A stretch of 64,000 nt of DNA from Psychrobacter sp. 1044 (lineage in GTDB: Bacteria > Pseudomonadota > Gammaproteobacteria > Pseudomonadales > Moraxellaceae). Shown one piece after another: positions 28,558 through 37,516 of this stretch. Every line of letters starts with the position of its first letter. The first letter of the stretch is position 1. Location: NCBI RefSeq assembly GCF_904846525.1, contig NZ_CAJHAZ010000008.1, positions 1 through 64,000 on the forward strand. The letters are read 5' to 3'. Position numbers and translations under genes: made by a program. A model generated the notes under the pieces. It had not been told where the DNA came from and did not search any database. It saw nothing but the letters and a program-made list of their open reading frames with translations.

Positions 28558-28688
28558 GTGTCAGTCATTTTGGCTAGTGGAATTGCGTTATAATCCCAGC
28601 TAAGCACTGTTTACCAAGTAATATTCGCCAAGTACTCTTGGCTGAAAAACAAGTACCATAGATCCTAATTCATAAAAGGTTATGAGCA

Positions 28689-29111
28689 ATGATTAATACC
28701 AAAATTTATAAAGCAATTTATACTTTAGCTGAAGAGTTATTGGAAGCTGATCGTATAGGCAATCAAGCAGCATTTGATGGGTTTTATGCTGAATTAGAAG
28801 CCATTTGTAACGATAATGAAAATACCGATAAAGACCATCCAGAACAGTGGGAAACATTGGCTGACTTTACCGAAGATTTAGACGAAGCCTTAGTTATTTA
28901 TGACAAGGCCTTAGCGAAAGCGACTGCGATTAATTCAAAAGATCATCTGTCGTCGATTGCTTTTTCTATGGCGGTTCTACAGCTTGAGACAGGTAACAAA
29001 GAAGCGGCTATTCAAAGTCTACAGAATGCCAAAATTACGGCTAATAAGATTGAAGATAAAGAGTTTAAGGTTGAGATAGACGAGCTGCTTACCAAGTTGT
29101 TGGCTGAATAA
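28689..29111 (+). CDS. Small TPR-like protein
   Basis: A 140-residue acidic soluble protein made almost entirely of helices. DLDEALVIYDKALAKAT and AVLQLETGNKEAAIQSLQNAKITA look like two tetratricopeptide repeats, a protein-protein interaction fold. There is no signal peptide. It precedes the amine oxidase gene by 50 bp and may share its transcript. I do not recognise an ortholog with known function. Confidence 0.75.
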   Translation: MINTKIYKAIYTLAEELLEADRIGNQAAFDGFYAELEAICNDNENTDKDHPEQWETLADFTEDLDEALVIYDKALAKATAINSKDHLSSIAFSMAVLQLETGNKEAAIQSLQNAKITANKIEDKEFKVEIDELLTKLLAE

Positions 29112-29161
29112 CTTCGATACTGAGTACTGAAAAAGCTTCAACTAAGCAGGAACGATTTGTT

Positions 29162-30358
29162 ATGCAAAACCTACCTATTGTAATTATCGGTGGTGGCTTG
29201 AGTGGCTTATATGCAGCATTTTTATTAGATCAACGAGGCATCGATTATATATTGCTTGAGGCGCGTGATAGATTGGGCGGGCGCATCGCTGTTGCGAAAT
29301 CATCAGTAGATCAGAATGCTAGTAGTCAAAGTGTCGATAATGAAAAATCAAACGATGGCTTCGACTTAGGGCCATCGTGGTTTTGGCCAGAGTATCAGCC
29401 GCATTTGAGCAGTCTTATCGAGGCATTAGATTTACCACGTTTTGCGCAATTCGAGGACGGCGACATGATGGTTGAACGTGCTGCCAATCAGTTACCTATC
29501 CGTACCCAAGGCTATCAAAGCTCGCCACCGTCTATGCGCCTCGTCGGTGGTATGGCAGCGCTCATTGATGCTCTGTATGTGTGCTTAAATCCTGCGCGCA
29601 TTATCACGGGGCAAATTGTAAAGCATGTAACCAAGACTGAGCGCTGTATCAGCATAGAGAGCGAGAGCAGCTCTGAAAAGATAACAGCTGGTCAAATAAA
29701 TACTTATCAAGCGCAGCATGTGCTCCTTGCGCTACCGCCTCGTTTGGCGGCGAGTAACATCAAGTTTGAACCTGCTTTACCACAGGCGTTGATAACAGAA
29801 TGGCAAGAGACCGCGACATGGATGGCGCCACATGCCAAATATGTGGCGGTTTATGATTCGCCATTTTGGCGCAATCAAGGACTATCGGGTTCAGCGCGCA
29901 GTGCAATAGGGCCACTTACTGAGATTCATGATGCGTCCTTGGTAGATGGCGAAGGTGCATTATTTGGCTTCTTTGGGGTTCCTGCTCACGTCCGTCAAAG
30001 CGTCTCTGAAACAGAGCTAAAAGCCCATTGCCGAGCGCAGTTGGTACGTTTATTTGGCGCACAGGCAGAGACGCCAACGGCTGAGTATCTGAAAGACTGG
30101 GCGCAAGATTCATTGACCGCGACGCCTGCTGATGCCAGTGGCGCAGGTCAACATGCTGTCGCACCGAACGCTAAGCCAAATACAGGGGTATGGCAAAACT
30201 GCCTAACGGGTAGCGCAAGCGAATGGTCAGAGGCGTTTCCTGGTTATATTGCTGGTGCTATCGACGCGGCAAATAAGGCAGTACAGGGTTTAGATTTAGG
30301 TTTGTCTGATGGGCTATCGTCATCAGCGTCACCATCCAATGGGATAGTTGATGAGTGA
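29162..30358 (+). CDS. Flavin-dependent amine oxidase family protein
   Basis: A 398-residue FAD protein. The dinucleotide motif is VIIGGGLSGLYAAFLL (5-20), followed by LLEARDRLGGRI. The C-terminal FAD closure PGYIAGAIDAANKA is typical of monoamine oxidase and putrescine oxidase-like enzymes. The middle has the usual GGMAALIDAL stretch. No signal peptide is seen, so it is cytoplasmic. It overlaps the EamA transporter gene by 8 bp, suggesting that import or export and oxidation of one compound are linked, but the substrate is not apparent. Confidence 0.85.
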   Translation: MQNLPIVIIGGGLSGLYAAFLLDQRGIDYILLEARDRLGGRIAVAKSSVDQNASSQSVDNEKSNDGFDLGPSWFWPEYQPHLSSLIEALDLPRFAQFEDGDMMVERAANQLPIRTQGYQSSPPSMRLVGGMAALIDALYVCLNPARIITGQIVKHVTKTERCISIESESSSEKITAGQINTYQAQHVLLALPPRLAASNIKFEPALPQALITEWQETATWMAPHAKYVAVYDSPFWRNQGLSGSARSAIGPLTEIHDASLVDGEGALFGFFGVPAHVRQSVSETELKAHCRAQLVRLFGAQAETPTAEYLKDWAQDSLTATPADASGAGQHAVAPNAKPNTGVWQNCLTGSASEWSEAFPGYIAGAIDAANKAVQGLDLGLSDGLSSSASPSNGIVDE

Positions 30359-31292
30359 GTCTTTAGAACAGCCAGCTTCTCGCAACACCAGCACATGGCT
30401 CATCCCTTTTGCTTGCTTGTTAGGCGGAGGAGGTCTGATTGGTATTTCTACCAATTTGGCAAAATATGCTGGTGAGATAGGTGTTACACCACTGGCATTT
30501 CTCTTTTGGTCCATCACGGGCGCTGCTGTTATTTTATTGATCGTTGCATTAATACGCCACGAATTACCTCCCTTAAATGCGCGTAGCTTTGAATACTATT
30601 TTGTGGCGGCGCTCATCAGTGTTGCAGGTTCTAATTTACTACTGTTTTCGGCTATCCCACATGTGGGTGCAGGTTTCGTCGCGCTCATTATCTCGCTTCC
30701 ACCATTGTTGACTTATCTTGGCGCATTGGCACTGCGGATGGAGCGATTTAATATCGTCCGCGCTTTGGGTGTGGCCGCGGCGCTTCTTGGCGCAGGAGTA
30801 TTGGCAGCGCGTAAGTTTTTGACGCCAGACGCCAGTGTTTTTTGGATTTTGATCGCGCTTTGCGGGCCAGTATTACTGGCTATTGGTAATATATATCGCA
30901 CCTTACGTTGGCCTGATAAGGCATCACCTAGCGCACTCGCGCCAGGTATGCTAATCGCGGCGTCGCTGTTGCTGCTGTCATTCAGTGTATTGCCTAATTT
31001 TTCAGTTAATATGCCACTAGACTGGGTGCCGCTAGGTTTGATTGGCATACAAGCCGCCGTATTTGCAGGTCAATTCTTATTGTTGTTTTTACTACAAAAA
31101 ACCGGCGGTCCTGTTTTATTAAGTTTATTAGGATCGGTCGGCGCAATTGTCGGTGTGCCAGTGGCTATTTTTTTGCAGGGTGAGATGCCGCCAGAAGGGC
31201 TGTTTTTGGGTGCTTCATTGATCGCACTGGGCGTTGGTTTGGTGACATGGGGCGGGGTGAAAATGGCGACCACATCGATAGAAACTACGTAA
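30351..31292 (+). CDS. EamA/DMT-family transporter
   Basis: A 313-residue inner-membrane protein with about ten hydrophobic helices in two EamA repeats (GLIGISTNLAKYAGEIGVTPLAFLFWS and PLGLIGIQAAVFAGQFLLLFLL). The ATG at 30351 is preferred over the TTG at 30348. It overlaps the amine oxidase stop by 8 bp (ATGAGTGA), so translation is coupled. Members export or import amino acids and other metabolites; the substrate is unknown. Confidence 0.85.
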   Translation: MSESLEQPASRNTSTWLIPFACLLGGGGLIGISTNLAKYAGEIGVTPLAFLFWSITGAAVILLIVALIRHELPPLNARSFEYYFVAALISVAGSNLLLFSAIPHVGAGFVALIISLPPLLTYLGALALRMERFNIVRALGVAAALLGAGVLAARKFLTPDASVFWILIALCGPVLLAIGNIYRTLRWPDKASPSALAPGMLIAASLLLLSFSVLPNFSVNMPLDWVPLGLIGIQAAVFAGQFLLLFLLQKTGGPVLLSLLGSVGAIVGVPVAIFLQGEMPPEGLFLGASLIALGVGLVTWGGVKMATTSIETT

Positions 31293-31678
31293 AGATGACC
31301 ATTAGGATATAGCGCTCAATACGCCAACCTATAAACTAATGACCCTACTAGAGCATATGTTTGCACTGTAACTATCCAAAAGTGTAGCCATGTAGAAATG
31401 TCACTATTTAAAAATGTCACTATGTAGAAATGCCGCTATGCAACCCTCACAATAATCATTTTTTATCTAATCTAACCTCACAAAACCTCGTTAGAACGTA
31501 AATATTACCGTCACTGCCAATCTATAATTTATCTACAGCCATTTTAGCAATCAGCATGGCTAAGTATGAGTGTTCAACAGCGCATCATAATTGGTTACGA
31601 TTATCTCAAATCAGTTTTTGTGAGTAACATAAAAAAGGAGTATAAATATCGTGGTTATTCCTATCATGGATTAGGGCG
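31293..31678. other. Gene-free region before trkH
   Basis: No supported gene in 386 bp. It holds a short tandem repeat (31391-31439) and presumably the trkH promoter. The GGGCG before the ATG at 31679 is a weak ribosome site. Confidence 0.5.
31391..31439. repeat. 16-bp degenerate tandem repeat (three units)
   Basis: AAATGTCACTAT recurs at 31396 and 31412, and AAATGCCGCTAT at 31428, with an exact 16-bp period and variable linker bases. The function is unknown. It may mark local slippage. Confidence 0.75.
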
Positions 31679-33439
31679 ATGCATGCAGCCAAGCGTTATC
31701 GATTGTTAAATAATGTCACGATTGTCATTAGTATTATCGGCGTAGCCATTGCTTTATTAGACAGTGGTTTCACGCTGCCGATGTGGCTACAACAGGTTTT
31801 CCATATTTTTTATCTGGCGATTATTTTTTTAGGCTTTGTTGTGACGGCAGGGCGTTACTTCTATAGCAAAAAGCCGCTGACTCTAAATAAAGTCGCGGTC
31901 TTTGACTTACTGACCAGTATCGCGATTGTCATTTTACTGGTAGCGCATTTCACTGATTTGGTGCGCTCTGGGATGTCGGTCGCTGTTGATGGCTTCGTTG
32001 CCATCAAAATTGCCGTCTTTGTGACCTTTATTCGTGAAATATCTGACCATGATTTTAATCTTAATCGTACCTTTCTAAACCCTGCACAGTTTTTTATCTT
32101 AAGCTTCCTGTCATTGGTATTGGTCGGTGCATTGCTACTGATGATGCCCAATGCAACGACGCAGCCGCTGTCTTTCATTGATGCGCTCTTTACCGCGACC
32201 AGTGCCGTCTGTGTGACTGGTCTCATCGTGGTAGATACGGCGACTTATTTCACAACTTTTGGGCAAGTCATTATCATGGGGCTGATACAGATCGGCGGCT
32301 TGGGTATTTTGACTTTTGTGACGTATTTTAGTTATTTCTTTAAGGGCGGGGTCAGTTATGAGACGCAGGCGAGCATCAGTGAGATGTCTTACATGCGCGG
32401 CATGGGTGATGTGGTATCGACCCTCAAATCCATCTTATATGTGACATTTGCCGTTGAGGCAGTGGCTGCGGCACTCATTTATATTAGCATTTATGACATA
32501 CCAGATATGGATTGGTCTGAGCAGTTATTCTTCTCTGTTTTCCATGCGATTTCTGCGTTCTGTAATGCTGGATTTTCTACATTTAGCGCTGGCATGTATG
32601 ATGACGCGCTACGTTTTAATTACCCATTACAACTGATTATCGCCACGACCTTTATCTTTGGCGGCATGGGTTTTGTCATTGTGGTCAATGTGCTGCGTTA
32701 TTTGCGTGATCGTGCCGAGCGCCTGATATATCGCCATGATCAGCGTTATATTTATCGACCATGGTTGCTCAATATTAATAGCCGCATAACCTTGATTACG
32801 ACGGGCGCTTTATTGCTGGTAGGTCTCATCGGTGTGATGATATTTGAATATAATAATGTGCTGGCAGACCATCGCAGTTTTTTCGGTAAGCTTGTCACAG
32901 GGCTGTTTACTGCTGCCACGCCGCGAACCGCAGGATTTAATACCATCGACATGGGTGAACTCGCGTTTCCCACGATTATGTTGACGATATTTTTGATGTG
33001 GATTGGTGCCTCGCCAAACTCGACGGGCGGTGGTATCAAAACCAGTACGTTTGCGATTGCACTGTTAAATACTTTGAGTTTGGCACGTGGTCAGACCAAT
33101 GTTGAGGTCTTTAAGCGGCAGATTGCTGACATCTCAATTCGCCGTGCATTTTCTATTATGTGGCTGTCTTTATTGGTCATCGGTATGGGGGTGACGCTCA
33201 TCAGCTATGATCAACCAGAGCTTGATTTAATCAAGGTGGTTTTTGAGTGTTTTTCAGCTTACAGCACGGTGGGATTAAGTCTGAATTTGACGGCAGATTT
33301 ATCAGATTTTAGCAAAATAGTGGTGTCTGTCATTATGTTTGTTGGGCGTGTCAGCATGTTGACCATCTTTATTGCCCTACTTAAAAATAGACGCCAGCGC
33401 AATTATCGCTATCCAACTGAAGAAATCACGATCAATTAA
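31679..33439 (+). CDS. TrkH/KtrB-family potassium uptake protein
   Basis: A 586-residue inner-membrane K+ (or Na+/K+) channel-like transporter. An N-terminal region of extra helices precedes the core. Four selectivity-filter loops are visible in order: SAVCVTGL, SAFCNAGFS, TPRTAGFN and SAYSTVGLS, each with the conserved glycine. The N-terminal extension beyond KtrB's usual length suggests a TrkH-type or hybrid architecture. The RCK gene follows 57 bp downstream, giving a complete two-gene KtrAB/TrkHA-like system. Confidence 0.88.
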   Translation: MHAAKRYRLLNNVTIVISIIGVAIALLDSGFTLPMWLQQVFHIFYLAIIFLGFVVTAGRYFYSKKPLTLNKVAVFDLLTSIAIVILLVAHFTDLVRSGMSVAVDGFVAIKIAVFVTFIREISDHDFNLNRTFLNPAQFFILSFLSLVLVGALLLMMPNATTQPLSFIDALFTATSAVCVTGLIVVDTATYFTTFGQVIIMGLIQIGGLGILTFVTYFSYFFKGGVSYETQASISEMSYMRGMGDVVSTLKSILYVTFAVEAVAAALIYISIYDIPDMDWSEQLFFSVFHAISAFCNAGFSTFSAGMYDDALRFNYPLQLIIATTFIFGGMGFVIVVNVLRYLRDRAERLIYRHDQRYIYRPWLLNINSRITLITTGALLLVGLIGVMIFEYNNVLADHRSFFGKLVTGLFTAATPRTAGFNTIDMGELAFPTIMLTIFLMWIGASPNSTGGGIKTSTFAIALLNTLSLARGQTNVEVFKRQIADISIRRAFSIMWLSLLVIGMGVTLISYDQPELDLIKVVFECFSAYSTVGLSLNLTADLSDFSKIVVSVIMFVGRVSMLTIFIALLKNRRQRNYRYPTEEITIN

Positions 33440-33496
33440 ATGGTCGTAAATAAGCCATTTCATCATTAAAAAATACTGAAAAAGGTTAATAAGGTT

Positions 33497-34198
33497 ATGA
33501 AATATATCATCGTAGGGTTAGGGAACTTTGGCTCATCGCTAGGCATGGCGTTGACCCGTCAGGGGCACGAAGTGATTGCCATTGACAGTAGCATGCAAAA
33601 GGTTGAGGCGTATAAGGAAGTCATCTCTCATACCATCTGTATGGATGCCACGGATGAATATACTGTCAATGGTTTACCGATTATCGACACCGATATCGTT
33701 ATTGTCGCAATCGGTGAAGACCAAGGCGCAAACGTCATGGCGACGGCATTATTTAAAACCCTAAAAGCAAAACGTTTGATCAGCCGTAGTATCAATCCAC
33801 TGCACGAAAAAGTGTTGCAAGCTATCGGTGTGGACGACCTTATTCACCCTGAAAAAGAGGCGGCCAATCGCTGGGCCAAACGGCTGTCGCTACGTTATTT
33901 CGTCGACTCGTTTGAGCTGAGTGATCATTTCAGTATGGTAGAGATTAGCATTCCCAAGTCGTTGATTGGTCAGACCGTTGATGACTTGCAGTTGGAGCAA
34001 AAGTTCAATATTCGATTGCTTAGTACCCTGCGCTATGAGTATTATGAAGACAGCTTTGGTCGTACGCAAAGTAAGCCTAGTATTAAAGGTTTGGCGGCGC
34101 CTGAGCAAGTATTGCAAGATAAAGACGTATTGGTCATCTACGGTGCTAACAAGCATATCAACGAGTTTCTGCGTAGTGTCGGTGTGAAAATCAAATAA
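33497..34198 (+). CDS. TrkA/KtrA-family RCK regulatory subunit
   Basis: A 233-residue cytoplasmic protein with an N-terminal Rossmann RCK_N domain (YIIVGLGNFGSSLGMAL, then VIAIDSSMQKVEAY and the DATD motif) and a C-terminal RCK_C domain (about 145-233). A single RCK pair of this size is like KtrA, not the doubled E. coli TrkA. It binds ATP/ADP and gates the adjacent K+ channel protein. The pair probably works with betBAT in osmotic adaptation. Confidence 0.88.
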   Translation: MKYIIVGLGNFGSSLGMALTRQGHEVIAIDSSMQKVEAYKEVISHTICMDATDEYTVNGLPIIDTDIVIVAIGEDQGANVMATALFKTLKAKRLISRSINPLHEKVLQAIGVDDLIHPEKEAANRWAKRLSLRYFVDSFELSDHFSMVEISIPKSLIGQTVDDLQLEQKFNIRLLSTLRYEYYEDSFGRTQSKPSIKGLAAPEQVLQDKDVLVIYGANKHINEFLRSVGVKIK

Positions 34199-34241
34199 AC
34201 ATTTGCAACAGCCGTGACATGAAAAGGTAAAGGGGAAACTT

Positions 34242-34784
34242 ATGAGTAAGCGCACTATATCCATTTTGTTGCTTGCGACGATGGCATTGTTGTCAGGCTG
34301 TGATCAGACGCCGCAAGACCCGAACGTGTTATATTCAGAAAAACATCAAGACCCCATTCAAGAGCTGGAGATGACAACAGCGGTTGATCGTAGCCAGTTT
34401 TCCTATAAACAAACCTTTTATGTGCCCATTTATTCTGACATTTATACTGACAGAGACAATCGTAAAGTCTTGCTATCAGCGACTCTGAGTGTACGCAATA
34501 CCACGCTAAAAAGATCACTATACATCAATAAAATTGACTACTATGGCACTGATGGAACCTTTATAAAATCCTATTTAAACAAACCGATTGAGCTTCCAGC
34601 AATGGCCACGCTCAATTATATCGTCGAAAAAGAAGAGGATAAAGGCGGATCGGGCGCCAACTTTATCATCGAAGTCGAAGGGATAGACGAGACGGTCAAG
34701 CCTGTCATTGAGGCGGTGATGATCGGTAATTTTAGCAATAAAGGCTTTGCATTTAGTACAGAAGGTACGCCAGTGGTGCATTGA
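34242..34784 (+). CDS. DUF3124 lipoprotein
   Basis: A 180-residue predicted lipoprotein with lipobox LSGC (Cys20). The mature part has the DUF3124 pattern: FYVPIYSDIYTDRDNRKVLLSATLSVRNT, then INKIDYYGTDGTFIKSYL and a Gly-rich GGSGANFIIEVEG. The fold is probably a beta-sandwich, and the function is unknown. It follows trkA by 43 bp with an AAGGGGAAA ribosome site and may be in the same transcript. Confidence 0.8.
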   Translation: MSKRTISILLLATMALLSGCDQTPQDPNVLYSEKHQDPIQELEMTTAVDRSQFSYKQTFYVPIYSDIYTDRDNRKVLLSATLSVRNTTLKRSLYINKIDYYGTDGTFIKSYLNKPIELPAMATLNYIVEKEEDKGGSGANFIIEVEGIDETVKPVIEAVMIGNFSNKGFAFSTEGTPVVH

Positions 34785-34813
34785 TTAAGGATAATAAAAT
34801 CCAAGGAAGGGAT

Positions 34814-35227
34814 ATGTCTGCAACCAAAGAAGAAATTGTCGCCTTTATGGCGTTAGAGTTTCCACAAACCAAATGTGTCATCGAGGCAGTCGGTGACAAT
34901 CGCTCGACCTTATCACACGATATTGGTAACAATGAATTGCGTCCCGGTGGTACGGTCTCTGGACCAGTATTGATGAGCATCGCTGATGTGGCTCTCTATG
35001 TGGCGATACTTGGTAAAATAGGTATTGTGCCATTAACGGTGACGACGAGCTTGACCATTAACTTCTTGCGTAAACCCTCAGCAGAAGCACGTATTATCGC
35101 TGAGTGTACGTTGATGAAAGTTGGGCGCACGCTAATCGTTGGCGAGGTTGCGCTTTATTCTGAAGGCTCTCGCGACATGGTGGCTCATGTGGTTGGTACG
35201 TATTCCGTACCGCCTCAGCACGTTTAG
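34814..35227 (+). CDS. PaaI/hotdog-fold thioesterase
   Basis: A 137-residue hotdog-fold acyl-CoA thioesterase-like protein. The region RPGGTVSGPVLMSIADVALYVAIL corresponds to the catalytic loop and long helix of PaaI/YdiI proteins, followed by SLTINFLRKP. The chosen ATG has AGGAAGGG before it; the open frame from 34781 would overlap the preceding gene. Substrate is unknown. A MITE end follows the stop. Confidence 0.83.
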   Translation: MSATKEEIVAFMALEFPQTKCVIEAVGDNRSTLSHDIGNNELRPGGTVSGPVLMSIADVALYVAILGKIGIVPLTVTTSLTINFLRKPSAEARIIAECTLMKVGRTLIVGEVALYSEGSRDMVAHVVGTYSVPPQHV

Positions 35228-35231
35228 CTAT

Positions 35232-35263
35232 TTTTAGCCCATTTTTAAAATGAGGATAGGCTC
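35232..35263. repeat. MITE family A short remnant
   Basis: TTTTTAGCCCATTTTTAAAA and the following TGAGGATAGGCTCTA resemble the right end of the family A element joined to part of its left interior. It is probably a decayed or collapsed copy. Confidence 0.4.
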
Positions 35264-35318
35264 TAAAAAAGCAGTTCTATAAAAATTAATGTCATAAAAT
35301 TAATACTGATAAGGACTG

Positions 35319-35939
35319 CTACTGTTTGGTTGCCTCGACCTGAATGTTTAAGTGAAGGTTTTTAGTAACGCCAAACCACGCATATTTATCGATATTCCAT
35401 TTGGTGCGATCAATCATCGCCGTAAAATCCCCACCACAAATATCTTTTTTGAGCGTAGGGTGTAGATAACAGTCAAACTTAGTCGCTGTTAAGCTAATAG
35501 GGTGGGTTTCGCCATGCAGCGTTAGATGACCGTCTACTTTTGTGACCATTGGGCGTGATTTGTCTTGGCTAAAATACCATTTGTTAGAATCAAAACGTGC
35601 CAATGGAAAGCGCTGCATATCAAAGAAGCTAGGGCCTATCAAAGTCTGGTTAAATGCTTTATTCCCCGTATTTAGAGAGCTGATCGGAATGACCAAGGAG
35701 ATATTGCCAGTTTTTAGACTTGAGTCATATTGCAGTTGACCTTGGACATTATAAAAGCCGCCCGCAGTGGCAGGGGATTGGAAGCGTTCAATGGCAAAGC
35801 GCACATGGGTGCCAGCAGGATTGATGGTATAACTGGCGGCATGGCTGCTATGTGCAGCGCTTATTATTAATAATGGCAGTGTCAATGTCAGTAAAGGGTA
35901 GATATTTGATTTTTTTAGAATAAAAGATAGGATGCTCAT
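35319..35939 (-). CDS. YceI-family periplasmic protein
   Basis: About 206 residues with a signal peptide (cleavage near AHSSHA-A) and a YceI lipocalin-like barrel: YTINPAGTHVRFAIERF, GNISLVIPISSLNTG and VDGHLTLHGETHPISLT. The family binds isoprenoid-like lipids and is often induced by high pH or osmotic stress. The frame is open from 36011, but AAAGGAATG precedes the ATG at 35939 and the signal peptide starts there. Two or three Cys near DCYLHPTLKKDICGGD may form a disulfide. Confidence 0.88.
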   Translation of the reverse strand: MSILSFILKKSNIYPLLTLTLPLLIISAAHSSHAASYTINPAGTHVRFAIERFQSPATAGGFYNVQGQLQYDSSLKTGNISLVIPISSLNTGNKAFNQTLIGPSFFDMQRFPLARFDSNKWYFSQDKSRPMVTKVDGHLTLHGETHPISLTATKFDCYLHPTLKKDICGGDFTAMIDRTKWNIDKYAWFGVTKNLHLNIQVEATKQ

Positions 35940-36113
35940 AGCTACATTCCTTTGCGGGCTATTGATAAATAAAGAACGTCGTCGACGAGCGCAATCCATG
36001 CTGTTACTCAATATTAAGTCAGGCAGTCATAACTATTTATACATTACTTATCAAATGCTTAGTAGCTTTATTTTTATAAGAGTATCATTGTTAATTTGGC
36101 TATTATTTAACAG

Positions 36114-36935
36114 CTAAAATTGGGTTTTCGACGATTTTTGAAAGCTTGCCGCATCAGTTTTTTTGCCATTAGCATTGATACTGTTGGCTTTATTCGCTAC
36201 TGGGTATTTAAAAAATAGCGTTGCAAGCGCGCAGGTTATGGTCAATGACAGAAGCATCGATACTAATGTATGACTAAAAAAGTGATCACCAAACAGCATT
36301 TTATACAGTCCCATTGTCCATCCTACGACCGTGACTATTTCAAATATTCTATAGCGATACTGATGGAGAGTGGGTAAAAATGCCAAGCCATATAGAGAAA
36401 ATCCGGCACTGGCATGAGCTGCTGGGAAGCACTTGGCAGGCGTGTTAGCGACTATATTTTGCCAAATATTTAGATAAGGCAAGTCGCCACCAAACAGTAT
36501 TAAATGATTGGGGCAACTGACATGAGTCACACCTTTGAGTAGCGCAATCATACTGGGAACGGCAATTAAAACAAGCAGTAGATAACCTATTTCACGCGTG
36601 GATAAAGGCGTGAGCCGTTTATCGTACTGAGCATTTTTTATTACCAGATTGATGTCTGAATTCTGTTTATGTCTCAGAATTAGAACGGCTATGAGATAAA
36701 TGCCAAGCAAGATGAGTAGCAATTTAGGCAAGTCATAAAAAATAAAGGCAAAAGGTTGTGTGCCTTTTTCTAGTAGCCAGTGTCCATTAGTGTAAAAAAG
36801 CTCACTAATATGAATGTCTAATTGGCTGTGCTCAAACAACAGTGTCGCTATGATGGTCAAACATAGGAGTTTAAGCCAGACTCCATTGGCTGAATATATT
36901 TTCAAAATACAACACTCAATAATGCCATCATCCAC
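36114..36935 (-). CDS. PAP2-family lipid phosphatase
   Basis: A 273-residue inner-membrane protein with about six helices. PAP2 motifs are visible in order: KGVTHVSCPN, CFPAAHASAGFSLYG (the usual PSGH is PAAH) and GDHFFSHTLVS. A PAP2 gene of this kind accompanies eptA/mcr genes in Moraxellaceae and on mcr-1 plasmids. The start is uncertain: the frame begins with GTG and overlaps dgkA by 34 bp, and a TTG ten codons later is an alternative. It may dephosphorylate phosphatidic acid, undecaprenyl-PP or lipid A. Confidence 0.82.
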   Translation of the reverse strand: MDDGIIECCILKIYSANGVWLKLLCLTIIATLLFEHSQLDIHISELFYTNGHWLLEKGTQPFAFIFYDLPKLLLILLGIYLIAVLILRHKQNSDINLVIKNAQYDKRLTPLSTREIGYLLLVLIAVPSMIALLKGVTHVSCPNHLILFGGDLPYLNIWQNIVANTPAKCFPAAHASAGFSLYGLAFLPTLHQYRYRIFEIVTVVGWTMGLYKMLFGDHFFSHTLVSMLLSLTITCALATLFFKYPVANKANSINANGKKTDAASFQKSSKTQF

Positions 36936-37375
36936 AAGATAAATAGCAGTAGTAATGCCAAAAATTGTGCCGCAGAGCCAACATCTTTGGCTATCTTTGC
37001 CAATGGATGCTTGGCGGTCGATGTGTGATCGACACTGGTTTCGATTCCCGTGTTAATGAGTTCGACAATTAACGATAAGAAAGAAGCAACGACCAGCAGC
37101 ATTTTGACGCTGATAGTGAAAGGGCACAATATAATAGCCGTGAATAATATGAGATTGAGCCAAAATACTTGTCGAAAAGCCGCCTCAAATTTGTAAGCTG
37201 CTTTAAAGCCGTCCAGAGAGTAACCAGCGGCTTTTATAATACGGTAAAATCCTGTTTTACCCTTGGCCTCACTGGCATAGCTATGAGGTAGCAGTTGTTT
37301 TTTGCCTGCTATTGGGCTTAAACCCCCACGACTCGTCGACTGGTTTTCAAGATTAATAGGATTTGCTTTATTCAT
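36902..37375 (-). CDS. dgkA: Diacylglycerol kinase DgkA
   Basis: About 157 residues. An N-terminal hydrophilic extension of about 50 residues precedes the standard three-helix DgkA core: SLDGFKAAYKFEAAFRQ, VELINTGIETSVDH and AKDVGSAAQFLALLLLF. It phosphorylates diacylglycerol to phosphatidic acid. The ATG at 37375 is used because the longer frame starts with TTG. It lies in a minus-strand run with eptA, so recycling of the diacylglycerol released by the transferase is a coherent role. Confidence 0.88.
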   Translation of the reverse strand: MNKANPINLENQSTSRGGLSPIAGKKQLLPHSYASEAKGKTGFYRIIKAAGYSLDGFKAAYKFEAAFRQVFWLNLILFTAIILCPFTISVKMLLVVASFLSLIVELINTGIETSVDHTSTAKHPLAKIAKDVGSAAQFLALLLLFILWMMALLSVVF

Positions 37376-37516
37376 ATCAAATGCTTCACAGTCTATTAAT
37401 ATCAAGGTATGCGATAAATATTAATCATTTAACCATGGTCGAATGTTCAATATGCCCTAAGTATAAGCGGGTAGGCATTAAGAAAACGTTAAGCTTTTTT
37501 AAAATAGAGATCTGCT

